Positions 16,610 to 24,429 of a stretch of DNA of 31,026 bases are shown here, in pieces. Position numbers and translations under genes: made by a program. The notes beneath the pieces were generated by a model. The model was not told the DNA's origin. It saw nothing but the letters and a program-made list of their open reading frames with translations, and did not search any database. The DNA lies in the NCBI GenBank assembly GCA_002429385.1, contig DIZL01000059.1, positions 1-31,026 of the forward strand, read 5' to 3'. This DNA comes from Prolixibacteraceae bacterium UBA6029 (lineage in GTDB: Bacteria; Bacteroidota; Bacteroidia; Bacteroidales; Prolixibacteraceae). Every line of letters begins with the position of its first letter. Position 1 is the stretch's first letter.

Positions 16610-16912
16610 CAGCAAAATACCTTCAAGCCGGGGTTTCTGCTTCGTTGACAGGAAATTAATAAATTGAAAAGTAATACTTCGGAGGAAGTTTACAAGTAAA
16701 ATCTTGATTAGCATATATCTATTAACCGTTTCAAAGCTGCATCAGCAATTACTGAAAAATAAACAGAGTACGGAGAAAGTGGAGTATATACGAATTTCAA
16801 GAATACAACATTTGGGCTTCTAATGTTTTCCTTTCCTTTCAAATGAAATATCTGCTTAACAGGTAGGTTATCTTATTTAATTAACTTAATTTTGGGGAAA
16901 GATTGAATACAA
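16603..16912 (+). repeat. spacer element beta, copy 1
   Basis: Starts at the gene boundary CCGCTAACAGCAAAATACC and runs through CTATTAACCGTTTCAAAGC, GAGTACGGAGAAAGTGGAG and TATCTGCTTAACAGGTAGG to TTAATTTTGGGGAAAGATTG. The last part contains a TAATTTTG box. Full or partial copies lie at 18525-18827, 20622-20904, 21518-21835, 22488-22565, 23411-23573, 24430-24592, 25745-25869 and 25961-26037. Confidence 0.85.
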
Positions 16913-17146
16913 AGAACGTGGTTAAATAATAAGTTAGCCGGACATGCAAAATATTTAACAAAAGCAGTGTATTGCTGAAATGTTTTCTGTAATTTTGGAG
17001 AGCATAACCAACAAAAAACTAAAAGCGATGAGATTAGTTTTCCTCCACCAAAGAGTGTTGTTGCCACAAACAAATAAATATCAACAAATTAATCTTTTAA
17101 GGTAATACCGATATATACACAACTCTATGGATATACAGGTGTTACC
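16908..17146 (+). repeat. spacer element alpha, copy 2
   Basis: Nearly identical to copy 1, joined directly to the end of a beta element. It has a TAATTTTG box at 16990-16997, a 25-codon ORF at 17028-17105 and a terminal stem-loop at 17103-17144. Its right end is GTGTTACCGCCA (17139-17150), which matches the complement found after the next gene. Confidence 0.85.
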
Positions 17147-17160
17147 GCCAATATTAAAAA

Positions 17161-17904
17161 ATGAGAGCATCGCTGATAATTTTAATGATTTTGTTGACTG
17201 GAATTTTAAAAGGGCAAGAGCCTTTTGAGAAATATCCTGCGATTTCTTATACGGAGTATAAAGATTGGAAACTTTACGATAAGTCAGAGAAAGAGAAGAA
17301 AGTTTATAACACCTTGACAATTCCAGACTTTTATGAAAATAAGGATTCAATTACAATTCAATTGACTTCATTTGTTGACAATTGGGATAGTTCATATGTA
17401 ATGATTTATAAGAATAAAAAACAGATTCAAAAGTTCTTTGAACCAATGGGGTTTTCTCAATCAAATGTATTTGAACCGATTAGGATCGCGGATATAAATG
17501 GAGACGGTTTAACAGATTTAAAAATATTAATTCCCTACATGGGTAATGGAACTGCTTCATTAAATGTTCGAGCGATATACTTATTTCAAAAATCCAATGG
17601 TAATTTCACTAAGATTTCTTTCGATGATAAAATGGATGGGAATAGGCCTGAGAGAGATTTTGATGGAGATAAAAATTATGAAATAATAACAATGACTTTG
17701 ACTGGTTACGAAAACCATAGTTATTGGCTTTATAACTTGTTTGACTATAACTCAACCGGTTTGGTTAATGTAAACGCCAAGTACGATTATCCAATAATGA
17801 TTCAATTCTTATACCGTGAGAATTATAAGATTACAGACAAAATTACCAGACTGAAAATGAAGGATTTTACTTTACCTTTACCTGAGAAATATGATATAAA
17901 ATAA
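17161..17904 (+). CDS. secreted protein with FG-GAP/calcium-loop-like repeats
   Basis: 247 residues with a signal peptide (MRASLIILMILLTGILKGQ). The middle contains DINGDGLTDLKILIPYMGNG (about 113-132) and DFDGDKNYEIITMTLTGY (about 167-184), two aspartate-rich loops of the kind found in FG-GAP/VCBS beta-propeller blades and dockerin-like calcium sites. The protein is too short for a full propeller. Role unknown; an exported binding protein is plausible. The gene is bracketed by the 12-base perfect inverted pair GTGTTACCGCCA (17139-17150) and TGGCGGTAACAC (17909-17920), the best cassette-boundary pair in the array. Confidence 0.72.
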   Translation: MRASLIILMILLTGILKGQEPFEKYPAISYTEYKDWKLYDKSEKEKKVYNTLTIPDFYENKDSITIQLTSFVDNWDSSYVMIYKNKKQIQKFFEPMGFSQSNVFEPIRIADINGDGLTDLKILIPYMGNGTASLNVRAIYLFQKSNGNFTKISFDDKMDGNRPERDFDGDKNYEIITMTLTGYENHSYWLYNLFDYNSTGLVNVNAKYDYPIMIQFLYRENYKITDKITRLKMKDFTLPLPEKYDIK

Positions 17905-17908
17905 ATAC

Positions 17909-18046
17909 TGGCGGTAACACGTGATCATAAAAGATTGGGGTTTAATTGGTTTACCAAGTGTATCGCTCTCTGGTAAGGTTCTTATCGGTTGATAGATTCG
18001 AAGCTCCAAAATCCCCAACGTTTTATACCGCCAGACGTTATAGGGC
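17909..18046 (+). other. attC-like recombination site candidate
   Basis: The left end TGGCGGTAACAC is complementary to the start of the preceding gene unit; the right end GTTATAGGGC begins the next. Inside, ATAAAAGATTGGGG (17927-17940) pairs with CCCCAACGTTTTAT (18013-18026) at 12 of 14 positions, and CTGGCGGTA also pairs with TACCGCCAG near 18026-18034. The site of about 130 bases thus has outer and inner arms like a long attC site. Confidence 0.6.
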
Positions 18047-18102
18047 ATTTTAAAATGATTTCCTAACGATAAATAAGCAGGGGCAAATTATAACAAATTG
18101 AA

Positions 18103-18513
18103 ATGAAAAGGACCATAGTCTTAATATTATTCATTACTCAAGTATTTTTGAGTTTCAGTCAGACCAAAAAGTTGACTGATGAAGACTACAATAAAAGCGG
18201 TGCCATTAAATTGAAATTTGTTACTTCTAATGTGGAAGTGAAAGACTTGGCAAAATCGGACATCGAAAAAGGGTTACCATTCTTACTTATTCAAAGTGGT
18301 ATAGGACCAGTTATTTATACAACAGACCGTGTTTTTGAAAATAATTATCAGGTGTACTATTACGAACAAGGTTGTGTCGGCCTAGAAATCGAACTAATGA
18401 AAGTATATAACTTTGAGATATTTAACAATCTGACAACTAGATACGGAAAGAAATGGATACATTCAGTAAGAAAGGATGTAATTGGACTAAAACAATGGAA
18501 ACGTAGAAAATGA
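18103..18513 (+). CDS. secreted hypothetical protein
   Basis: 136 residues with a clear signal peptide (MKRTIVLILFITQVFLSFSQ). The mature part contains YQVYYYEQGCVGLEIELMKVYNFEIFNNLTTRYGKKWIHSVRKDVIG, a pattern I associate with a set of unassigned Bacteroidota secreted proteins (Y-Y-x-x-G-C followed by YG-x-x-W). One cysteine remains in the mature protein. No function can be given. The 5' boundary is GTTATAGGGC (18037-18046). The downstream boundary (CGCTACAGTAGCAAAATAC) does not complement it well, so this unit may have degenerated or recombined. Confidence 0.68.
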   Translation: MKRTIVLILFITQVFLSFSQTKKLTDEDYNKSGAIKLKFVTSNVEVKDLAKSDIEKGLPFLLIQSGIGPVIYTTDRVFENNYQVYYYEQGCVGLEIELMKVYNFEIFNNLTTRYGKKWIHSVRKDVIGLKQWKRRK

Positions 18514-18524
18514 AAAACACGCTA

Positions 18525-18827
18525 CAGTAGCAAAATACTCAAGCTGGGGGGCAGCTTCGTTGATATAAAAGTAATAAAATGAAAAGCAACTCTTCGGAGA
18601 AAGTTTACGAGTAAAATCCTGATTAGCATTTATCTATCAAACGTTTCAAAGCTGCAACTGCAATTACTGAAAAGTTAATAGTGTACGGAGAAAGTGGAGT
18701 ATATACGAATTTCACGAATACAACATTTGGTCTTCTACTGTTTTCCTCTCCTTTCAAATGAAATATCTGCTTAACAGGTAGGTTATCTTATTTAATTAAC
18801 TTAATTTTGGTGAAAGATTGAATGCAA
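18525..18827 (+). repeat. spacer element beta, copy 2
   Basis: Near-complete beta copy, from AGCAAAATACTCAAG to TTAATTTTGGTGAAAGATTG. It contains the TAATTTTG box near 18802-18809, ATCAAACGTTTCAAAGCTGC and TATCTGCTTAACAGGTAGG. Confidence 0.85.
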
Positions 18828-18874
18828 CGCTAAGATGTTTTGGGTAATTTAATCTTGCATTTACGCTTTAAGCA

Positions 18875-19651
18875 ATGAAAATATTTCTATTGACAATTTT
18901 GGCATTTTTCTTAATTCGGCTGGAATCAGACAAGCCTTTAAAACTAAAAGACCTTTACGGAACTTGGATAAACGATTCCTTGTATTCTGAGATGCTAGTT
19001 TCCAAATCACCTTATCAAAGCGGAAAGTTCATTTATAATGCTGAATGGTTAGAATTAAGTGACAGTAGCTTGCTTCACTGGTATAGCGACGCTGCACCTT
19101 TTACATCTGCCAGCTTATCAAAAAATATAGTTACTCTTAAATGCGACTATTGTAGTTTTACGAATTTTAATATCCACGTATTGAATGATTCGACAATATT
19201 TTACACTGACACTGACCGAAACGAAAAAGTGACTTTAAAAAAGTTCAATAAGTACACATCAGATTTTAAGAAAAGAAATAATGAGAATCCATTTTACTAT
19301 TTTATCAAGAAGAAATATTTCCAAGGAGAGAAAAAATTATATCAGGTAGAAAATCCCTCGCAAACGACAACGATGAATTTCATCTCATCTTATGAGGTTC
19401 AAAATTTCTTGGATTACTCGAAATATTCATTATTTGCAGGGGGTTCAGAAAATTCTCCTGATATGGACATTTTAATTTTGGACTCGACAAAGGGTAAAAG
19501 TTTTTATTTTAATTATAAGATATCATCTGACAGTATCTATGTTTATCAGTTAAAATTTAAAAACAGCAATGTCTTCCAAGGTCCTTGTGAAACATTGGAT
19601 TCAGAACTTGTAAAAGGGAAATTACTTTACATTTTGACAGAGAAAAAATAA
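18875..19651 (+). CDS. secreted hypothetical protein (lipocalin-like start)
   Basis: 258 residues. A short hydrophobic N terminus (MKIFLLTILAFFLIRLES) is a probable signal peptide. Then comes LKLKDLYGTWINDSLYSEML, reminiscent of lipocalin-like or META-type small beta-barrel domains in Bacteroidota, followed by beta-strand-rich sequence (WLELSDSSLLHWYSD, VTLKCDYCSFTNFNIHVLNDSTIFY). The remaining 140 residues are lysine-rich with no recognised motif. Function is unknown. It is preceded by a beta spacer and a TAATCTTG box (18850-18857, weak -7) and followed by the two-box site at 19670-19806. Confidence 0.68.
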   Translation: MKIFLLTILAFFLIRLESDKPLKLKDLYGTWINDSLYSEMLVSKSPYQSGKFIYNAEWLELSDSSLLHWYSDAAPFTSASLSKNIVTLKCDYCSFTNFNIHVLNDSTIFYTDTDRNEKVTLKKFNKYTSDFKKRNNENPFYYFIKKKYFQGEKKLYQVENPSQTTTMNFISSYEVQNFLDYSKYSLFAGGSENSPDMDILILDSTKGKSFYFNYKISSDSIYVYQLKFKNSNVFQGPCETLDSELVKGKLLYILTEKK

Positions 19652-19669
19652 ATGCTGACCGAAAAATAT

Positions 19670-19806
19670 CCCATAACAGCAAAATACCCATAAGTCGGGT
19701 TTCGGTGCTTCGTTGACTGGAAAGTAATAAATTGAAAAGTAGTATTTCGTAGGAAGTTCATCGGTTAAATCCCGCCCTGCTGGTATTTTCGAAACGTTAT
19801 GCACAA
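19670..19806 (+). other. attC-like recombination site candidate with two boxes
   Basis: Left: CCCATAAC, then AAAATACC (19681-19688), then CGGGTTT (19696-19702). Right, in mirror order: AAATCCCG (19767-19774), GGTATTTT (19782-19789), then CGTTATGCACA (19795-19805). Outer TAAC/GTTA, an 8-bp middle box and an inner stem pair with unpaired spacers between, the arrangement of R-L-loop-L-R in attC sites. The right end is complementary to TGTGCATAA after the next gene. Confidence 0.65.
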
Positions 19807-19823
19807 TCTTAACAGACATCGTT

Positions 19824-20447
19824 ATGATAAAATGTTTAATTGGATTAATTCTCCTTCTTTCCGTTACCGACCTTCTTGCTTTTCAAGAAAAGGTTGGTCT
19901 ACGAAAAAATATTCACCTGACTGATGGATTGGAATTGATTGGTGAAGACGGAGAAAATTATGGTGACTTTACAACATATAGTCGATTGATATTAAAAACA
20001 GGAAAACATGAAATCCATATAAAATTAAAAGGAAGTGAATTTGAACTTGACGGGAAGCTTTACCCATTTTATCGTAGACTGAAAAATGGTTCGCTAGAAT
20101 TTTTAATTACCATTAATGATCGTCCATTTAAGGATAAACTTCTTCATCTCATTGTGAAAGATAATAAGATCATTCAGCAGGAAAATTTACCATATTTTGA
20201 GAATTCATTGACAATCAACGATACAACTAAAAATGAAGAATTTAAAGGCATTTTGGATTTCTCTGAGGCCTTTTGTAATGAGTGTGATAGTGTTTGTTAC
20301 AACCCGACACTTTATTACAAATTTCTAGAAACTGGAATAATACTTGACACTTTGAAAACGATGATAGAGAACAAAATAGAATATGGAGAATTTTATGGTT
20401 TTAAGCAGAATGAGAAATTGAGATTAAAGATTAACAAACATCGATAG
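19824..20447 (+). CDS. secreted hypothetical protein
   Basis: 207 residues with a signal peptide (MIKCLIGLILLLSVTDLLAF). The N-terminal half alternates short beta-strands (GDFTTYSRLILKTGKHEIHIKLKGSEFELDGKLYPFYRRL). The C-terminal half has CNECDSVCYNPTLYYKFLETGII, with three clustered cysteines, then basic helical sequence. No family recognised. The unit is bounded by TTATGCACA (19797-19805) before and TGTGCATAA (20450-20458) after, exact complements, so it looks like a discrete mobile unit. Confidence 0.68.
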   Translation: MIKCLIGLILLLSVTDLLAFQEKVGLRKNIHLTDGLELIGEDGENYGDFTTYSRLILKTGKHEIHIKLKGSEFELDGKLYPFYRRLKNGSLEFLITINDRPFKDKLLHLIVKDNKIIQQENLPYFENSLTINDTTKNEEFKGILDFSEAFCNECDSVCYNPTLYYKFLETGIILDTLKTMIENKIEYGEFYGFKQNEKLRLKINKHR

Positions 20448-20455
20448 CCTGTGCA

Positions 20456-20630
20456 TAATAAATAGGACTTCATATGGCACGCAGTGCCTAGCATGAAGTC
20501 TCGGTTGCACTACATCCTCCCTGAGTACTCGGGGCCCCGTTTCTTCTATGTATTTATAAATGGTTTGTGTAATTTTACCCATCGAGTAGGGTTTTCAGCC
20601 AAAGTGGATAGGTAGTGATTGGCTTGACAG
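20456..20630 (+). repeat. spacer element gamma, copy 1, with double-stem hairpin
   Basis: GACTTCAT (20466-20473) pairs perfectly with ATGAAGTC (20493-20500), enclosing an inner GGCAC-GCA-GTGCC stem. The element continues through GTTTCTTCTATG and GGGTTTTCAGCCAAAGTGGATAGG. The second copy is at 25090-25250 and a shortened hairpin is at 26637-26670. It follows a gene directly and could act as a terminator or processing site. Confidence 0.8.
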
Positions 20631-20904
20631 GAAATTAGCACTGTTAGCTATCGGAGTGAAAAACAACTATTCGGAGGAAGTTTATTAGTAAAATCCCGAC
20701 TGGCATATATCTATCAAGCGTTTCAAAGCTGCATTAGCAATAACTGAAAAATAAATAGAGTACGGAGAAAGTGGAGTATATACGAATTTCACGAATACAA
20801 CATTTGGGCTTCCACTGTTTTCCTCTCCTTTCAAATGAAATATCTGCTTAACAGGTAGGTTATCTTATTTAATTAACTTAATTTCGGGGAAAGATTGAAT
20901 ACAA
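20622..20904 (+). repeat. spacer element beta, copy 3
   Basis: Begins within the end of gamma (TTGACAGGAAATTAGCAC) and runs to AATTTCGGGGAAAGATTGAA, followed by ACAATGGTAAGACGATA, which is also found after the copies ending at 24592 and 26037. The -7-like box is TAATTTCG here, one change from consensus. Confidence 0.85.
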
Positions 20905-20953
20905 TGGTAAGACGATATAGACAATATTAATTCGGACGCAAATATTGAGATAT

Positions 20954-21487
20954 ATGAGAACATCTTTTTTATTCCTGTTACTTGGATTAATATTTCTTTC
21001 TTGCAGACACAGTGTGACATTGACTAAGCATATTGCTGCAATTGATGCAGATTCATTAAGAAGAGAAGAATTAAAAGTAACAATTATAAATGATTCTGTT
21101 GAAACGAGATGGATAATTGAAGGTAAGCGTTCATTTTGGACACCTAATGAAAAGCACTTAAAAAAGATTGATTCGATTGTTCTAGATGCAATTAAGACAA
21201 ATTATAAAAATACATATAGGCATCTAAAGCCAGATTCTCTTAATGAATACTATAGACAATATGTCTGTTTTATTGATATTAATGGAGATTCGATTGTATA
21301 TATAAATGCAGCTTGCACAATTGATATTCAAATGATTATTGACAAATCTAATAAAGTACATCGTATTCGAGATGACTGGCAACATCATCTATTAAATGTT
21401 GAAGACGGAGGAGACTGTTATTGGAGTGTATATATTAATTTAACGAAAAATAGATATTTTAGGTTCTCTGTAAATGGAATTGCATAG
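20954..21487 (+). CDS. hypothetical lipoprotein
   Basis: 177 residues from the ATG at 20954 (an earlier in-frame TTG at 20945 is less likely). MRTSFLFLLLGLIFLSC is a lipoprotein signal with the lipidated cysteine at residue 17. The mature part has a beta-rich domain with FIDINGDSIVYINAACTIDI and a C-terminal stretch VEDGGDCYWSVYINLTKNRYFRFSVNGIA. The latter (DGGDxYW...VNG) is recurrent among unassigned Bacteroidota lipoproteins. Function unknown; it would sit in the outer or inner membrane facing the periplasm. It lies between beta copies 3 and 4, with no clear complementary boundary upstream. Confidence 0.7.
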   Translation: MRTSFLFLLLGLIFLSCRHSVTLTKHIAAIDADSLRREELKVTIINDSVETRWIIEGKRSFWTPNEKHLKKIDSIVLDAIKTNYKNTYRHLKPDSLNEYYRQYVCFIDINGDSIVYINAACTIDIQMIIDKSNKVHRIRDDWQHHLLNVEDGGDCYWSVYINLTKNRYFRFSVNGIA

Positions 21488-21517
21488 CTAATTAGTAGAA
21501 AAAAAACAAAGATAGCG

Positions 21518-21835
21518 ACAGCAAAATACTCGCAATCCGGATTTCGGTGCATCATTGACTGGAAATTAGCCATGATAGCTATCGGGGTAAAAAGCAACTT
21601 TTCGGAGTGAGTTTACAAGTAAAATCCTGATTAGCATATATCTATCAAACGTTTTAAAGATGCATCAGCAATTACTGAAAAATTAATAGAGTACGGAGAA
21701 AGTGGAATATATACGAATTTCACGAATTCAACACTGGGGCTTCTACTGTTTTCCTCTCCTTTCAAATGAAATATCTGCTTAACAGGTAGGTTATCTTATT
21801 TAATTAACTTAATTTCGGGGAAAGATTGAATGCAA
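21518..21835 (+). repeat. spacer element beta, copy 4
   Basis: Full beta copy starting AGCAAAATACTCGCAATCC, immediately after the lipoprotein gene, and ending GGGGAAAGATTGAATGCAA. The -7-like box TAATTTCG lies about 21810-21817. Confidence 0.85.
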
Positions 21836-21933
21836 CGTAAGAAAGTTGTCAGTTAGGACAATAAAAATGCTGACTTGGAAAGATGCGAATGAAACCTATT
21901 TTTTATAACTTGCAGTCGTAAATAGTATAGAAT

Positions 21934-22146
21934 ATGAGGACATTGGATCTAATAAAGGAAATTAAGCGTTTGCCATTGCAAAAGCAGATCTATGTGATTG
22001 AGAAAACAATTCATTCGATTCGTATGCAAGAAGATTCAAATCAAATGAGTAAAGCTGCAAACTTGCTTTTGTCAGATTATGAAACAGACAAAGAATTAAC
22101 TGCTTTTACAAACCTCGATTACGAAGAATTCTATGAAGCAAGGTGA
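21934..22146 (+). CDS. antitoxin of a MazEF/PemIK-like module
   Basis: 70-residue acidic protein with a helical N terminus (RTLDLIKEIKRLPLQKQIYVIEKTIHSIRMQE) and the C-terminal segment LLSDYETDKELTAFTNLDYEEFYEAR, which I recognise from Bacteroidota antitoxins encoded before PemK/MazF toxins. It should bind and neutralise the toxin through its disordered acidic tail (family knowledge). Its last 14 bases overlap the toxin start, giving translational coupling. A TAACTTGC box at 21906-21913 is a possible -7 element. The module occupies one unit of the repeat-separated array. Confidence 0.8.
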   Translation: MRTLDLIKEIKRLPLQKQIYVIEKTIHSIRMQEDSNQMSKAANLLLSDYETDKELTAFTNLDYEEFYEAR

Positions 22147-22480
22147 GATATGGTTGATAAATTTGGATCCGGCAGTTGGAGCTGAAATAAAAAAGATTCG
22201 ACCTGCAATTATCGTAAATGATGATACATTAGGAATACTACCACTAAAGATAATTGTTCCGATTACCGATTGGAAAGATCGGTATGAAATTGCTCCATGG
22301 ATGGTAAAAATTACTCCCACTCCAATAAATGGATTGACTAAAGATTCAAGTGCTGATTGCTTTCAAATTCGTTCTGTTTCCCAGGATAGATTTGTGAGAA
22401 AAATAGGAAAGACCTCAGAATCAATTATGGATCATATACGTCTTGGGTTATCCAAAGTATTGTCAATCCAAACAGAATAA
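22133..22480 (+). CDS. MazF/PemK-family toxin endoribonuclease
   Basis: 115 residues with the typical PemK/MazF start MKQGEIWLINLDPAVGAEIKKIRPAIIVNDD (residues 1-31), which includes the conserved G-E-I-W and R-P-A-I-I-V. Then come LKIIVPITDW and the internal SSADCFQIRSVSQDRFVRKIGKTSESIMDHI, matching the S-x-x-x-x-x-Q-x-R-s-v segment of the active site. It would cleave mRNA when freed from its antitoxin. The length and motifs are intact, so it is probably functional. Toxin-antitoxin modules are frequent in sedentary cassette arrays, where they help retain the array. Confidence 0.88.
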   Translation: MKQGEIWLINLDPAVGAEIKKIRPAIIVNDDTLGILPLKIIVPITDWKDRYEIAPWMVKITPTPINGLTKDSSADCFQIRSVSQDRFVRKIGKTSESIMDHIRLGLSKVLSIQTE

Positions 22481-22487
22481 TAAGCCT

Positions 22488-22565
22488 CCCCCTCAGTTGA
22501 ACTATCTGCTTAACAGGTAGGTTATCTTATTTAATTCACTTAATTTCGGGGAGAGATTGAATGCA
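22488..22565 (+). repeat. spacer element beta, 3' fragment (copy 5)
   Basis: Only the last part of beta is present (ACTATCTGCTTAACAGGTAGG to GAGAGATTGAATGCAA), starting a few bases after the mazF stop. It is fused to an alpha element in the same way as copy 1. Confidence 0.8.
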
Positions 22566-22800
22566 AAGAACGTGGTTAAATAATAAGTTAGCCGGACAAG
22601 CAAAAGATTTAACAAAAGCAGTGTAGTGCTGAAATGTTTTCCGTAATTTTGGAGAACATAACCAACAAAAAACTAAAAACTATGAGAATGGTTTTCAATC
22701 CTCCAAGAGTGTTGTTGCCACAAACAAATAAATATCAACAAATTAACCTTTAAAGGTAATACCGATATATACACAACTTTGGGTATATACAGGTGTTACC
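22562..22800 (+). repeat. spacer element alpha, copy 3, with terminal attC-like stem-loop
   Basis: TAATTTTG box at 22644-22651, 23-codon ORF at 22682-22753, stem-loop arms TAATACCGATATATAC (22757-22772) and GTATATACAGGTGTTA (22783-22798). The right end GTTACCAGC (22795-22803) is the exact complement of GCTGGTAAC (23333-23341) after the next gene. Confidence 0.82.
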
Positions 22801-22836
22801 AGCAAGCTTAATGAAGACAAAGTAATACTTGGTACT

Positions 22837-23340
22837 ATGAAAATTGGACAAATTATATTTATTTTATTTTTTGCATCTGTCACTTATGGCCAAGGTGGAC
22901 CAAGTGGAAAATATATCAATGATTGTCTAAATGAATATAATTATATCATCTTTAATTCGGATTTAACCTTTAAATACAGATATGCTGTCTGCTTGACACA
23001 GGACATAGCTTGTGGACAATTTGAGATGCACAATGACACTATTTTATTGCATTATTTGACGGACATGCGTGATACATGTTGCAATAAAGATAATGAGGCA
23101 GTGTATGATAGTTCAATCAATTTGCCAAGACCGGATAAATTATTCTATAAGAATGAGAAACTCTATGAGTTCAAAGATGGGAAAGTTAAGAGCAAAGTTG
23201 TAGTAGATTCAAGACCATCAAAGTTTACTGAATATCATCGAAAATATCTACTCTTCGGTAAATTTGTTATTGAAGATGCTTATTATATGATTACTGAATC
23301 AAAAGTAAAATGGGGAAAGAAAATACATGCCAGCTGGTAA
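22837..23340 (+). CDS. secreted hypothetical protein, cysteine-containing
   Basis: 167 residues with a signal peptide (MKIGQIIFILFFASVTYGQ). The mature protein begins GGPSGKYINDCLNEYNYIIFNSDLTFKYRYAVCLTQDIACGQFEMHNDTILLHY, a short beta-barrel-like pattern in which the phrase G-x-Y...I-x-F-x-x-D-x-T-F-x-Y resembles lipocalin-like small secreted domains of Bacteroidota. Five to six cysteines suggest disulfides in the periplasm. Function unknown. Its stop codon lies inside the downstream boundary sequence GCTGGTAAC, just as in the first cassette gene. Confidence 0.7.
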   Translation: MKIGQIIFILFFASVTYGQGGPSGKYINDCLNEYNYIIFNSDLTFKYRYAVCLTQDIACGQFEMHNDTILLHYLTDMRDTCCNKDNEAVYDSSINLPRPDKLFYKNEKLYEFKDGKVKSKVVVDSRPSKFTEYHRKYLLFGKFVIEDAYYMITESKVKWGKKIHASW

Positions 23341-23410
23341 CATCATCTACCCTCAAAGTCGGCAGCATTGGTTTTCGGTGTGTATCTTTCCGCTTAGTCC
23401 CGGTTAACCG

Positions 23411-23573
23411 GGATTGACAGGAAATAAGCTTCGACAGCTTTCAGGGTGAAAATCAACTATTCGAGGGAAGCTTACAAGTAATATATTGACTAGCAATTAT
23501 CTATCAAACGTTTCAAAGCTTCATAAGCAATTACTGAAAAATTAATAGAGTACGGAGAGAGTGTAGAAAGTGG
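23411..23573 (+). repeat. spacer element beta, 5' fragment (copy 6)
   Basis: The first half of beta (GATTGACAGGAAATAAGC ... ATCAAACGTTTCAAAGCTTC ... GAGTACGGAGAGAGTG). The second half is replaced by unrelated sequence. Just before it (23394-23409) is the perfect palindrome TCCCGGTTAACCGGGA. Confidence 0.8.
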
Positions 23574-23665
23574 GCATTATGGAGCATTTGAAATGATTGG
23601 CAGTTATGTTATTCGGGTAGAGATTAAAATGGATCACTGAAGTTAAGATGATATTCACAACAATA

Positions 23666-23697
23666 TTTGTTTCCCAATAAAGAAACAATTATATTTG
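23666..23697 (+). promoter_or_regulatory. strong Bacteroidota promoter of the HigBA-like operon
   Basis: TTTG (23666-23669), 20 bases, then TATATTTG (23690-23697), an almost ideal TTTG-N19-TAnnTTTG. The start site would be near 23704, just before the toxin ATG at 23713. Confidence 0.75.
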
Positions 23698-23712
23698 CAT
23701 AAAGTCAATCAA

Positions 23713-24066
23713 ATGAAAGAGAAATTTATAGTTCAGTTTTTAGAAGAAGCGGCTGAATTCATTGATAAGCTCGACGAAAAGACCAGGGACAAAATAATTT
23801 ACAACATCCAAAAATCCAGAGTATCGAACGACAAGGAACTATTTAAGAAATTGAAAGGTGAAATTTGGGAGTTCAGAACATTGTATAACAAAACGCATTA
23901 TCGGCTTTTTGCTTTTTGGGACAAGACCGGAAATACTGATACAGTTGTTATTTCTACACATGGATTAATTAAAAAGACAGATAAAACGCCTCAAGGGGAA
24001 TTAGAGAAAGCGGAGAATTTGAGGAAACAATATTTCAATTTAAAAATTACTCACAATGAACAATAA
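23713..24066 (+). CDS. HigB/RelE-family toxin (phage Gp49-like)
   Basis: 117 residues starting MKEKFIVQFLEEAAEFIDKLDEKTRDKIIYNIQKS. The upstream TTG at 23695 falls inside the -7 box, so the ATG at 23713 is chosen. The segment LFKKLKGEIWEFRTLYNKTHYRLFAFWDK, then VVISTHGLIKKTDKTPQGELEKAENLRKQY, is the signature of the Gp49-like/HigB toxin family: ELR/EFRT, YRLFAFW and the basic K-K-x-x-K-T-P near the end. It is a ribosome-dependent mRNA endonuclease by family. It precedes and overlaps its HTH antitoxin by 11 bases, the toxin-first order of HigBA. Confidence 0.9.
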   Translation: MKEKFIVQFLEEAAEFIDKLDEKTRDKIIYNIQKSRVSNDKELFKKLKGEIWEFRTLYNKTHYRLFAFWDKTGNTDTVVISTHGLIKKTDKTPQGELEKAENLRKQYFNLKITHNEQ

Positions 24067-24382
24067 ACCTTTAAAGACAATCAGTTTAGACGAGATCACA
24101 GATAAGCATATCGGAAAGATTGGAACACCTAAACGAGATGCATTTGAAAACGAATTGCGTCTTGATTTACTTGGAGAAGCCATCAAACAAGCACGTAAAG
24201 AACGCAACCTGACACAGGAACAACTTGGGCTTCTTGTTGGTGTTAAGAAAGCTCAAATTTCGAAATTGGAGAACAGTTTGACAGACGCAAGGTTCGATAC
24301 AATAATTAAAGTATTTAAAGCTTTAAATGCTAAGGTTAACTTCAATGTAGAGTTGCTCAATCAGACAGTTATACTTGCCTGA
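24056..24382 (+). CDS. HigA-like antitoxin with XRE helix-turn-helix
   Basis: 108 residues. After an N-terminal toxin-contacting segment (KPLKTISLDEITDKHIGKIGTPKRDAFENELR), residues of about 45-100 form an XRE-type helix-turn-helix: GEAIKQARKERNLTQEQLGLLVGVKKAQISKLENSLTDARFDTIIKVFKALNAKV. It should neutralise the upstream toxin and repress their common promoter at 23666-23697. It overlaps the toxin gene, so translation is coupled. The boundary after it (CCCTGGTAAC, 24393-24402) resembles other cassette ends, but no complementary start is visible upstream. Confidence 0.9.
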   Translation: MNNKPLKTISLDEITDKHIGKIGTPKRDAFENELRLDLLGEAIKQARKERNLTQEQLGLLVGVKKAQISKLENSLTDARFDTIIKVFKALNAKVNFNVELLNQTVILA

Positions 24383-24429
24383 AAGACCAAAACCCTGGTA
24401 ACATCAGAAACTAACTACGAGCAGTATCT

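Noticed and set aside
16603..22565. Beta elements as insertion sequences
   Set aside because: At about 300 bp without a transposase frame or consistent terminal inverted repeats, they do not meet the criteria for an IS; a MITE origin remains possible but unproven.
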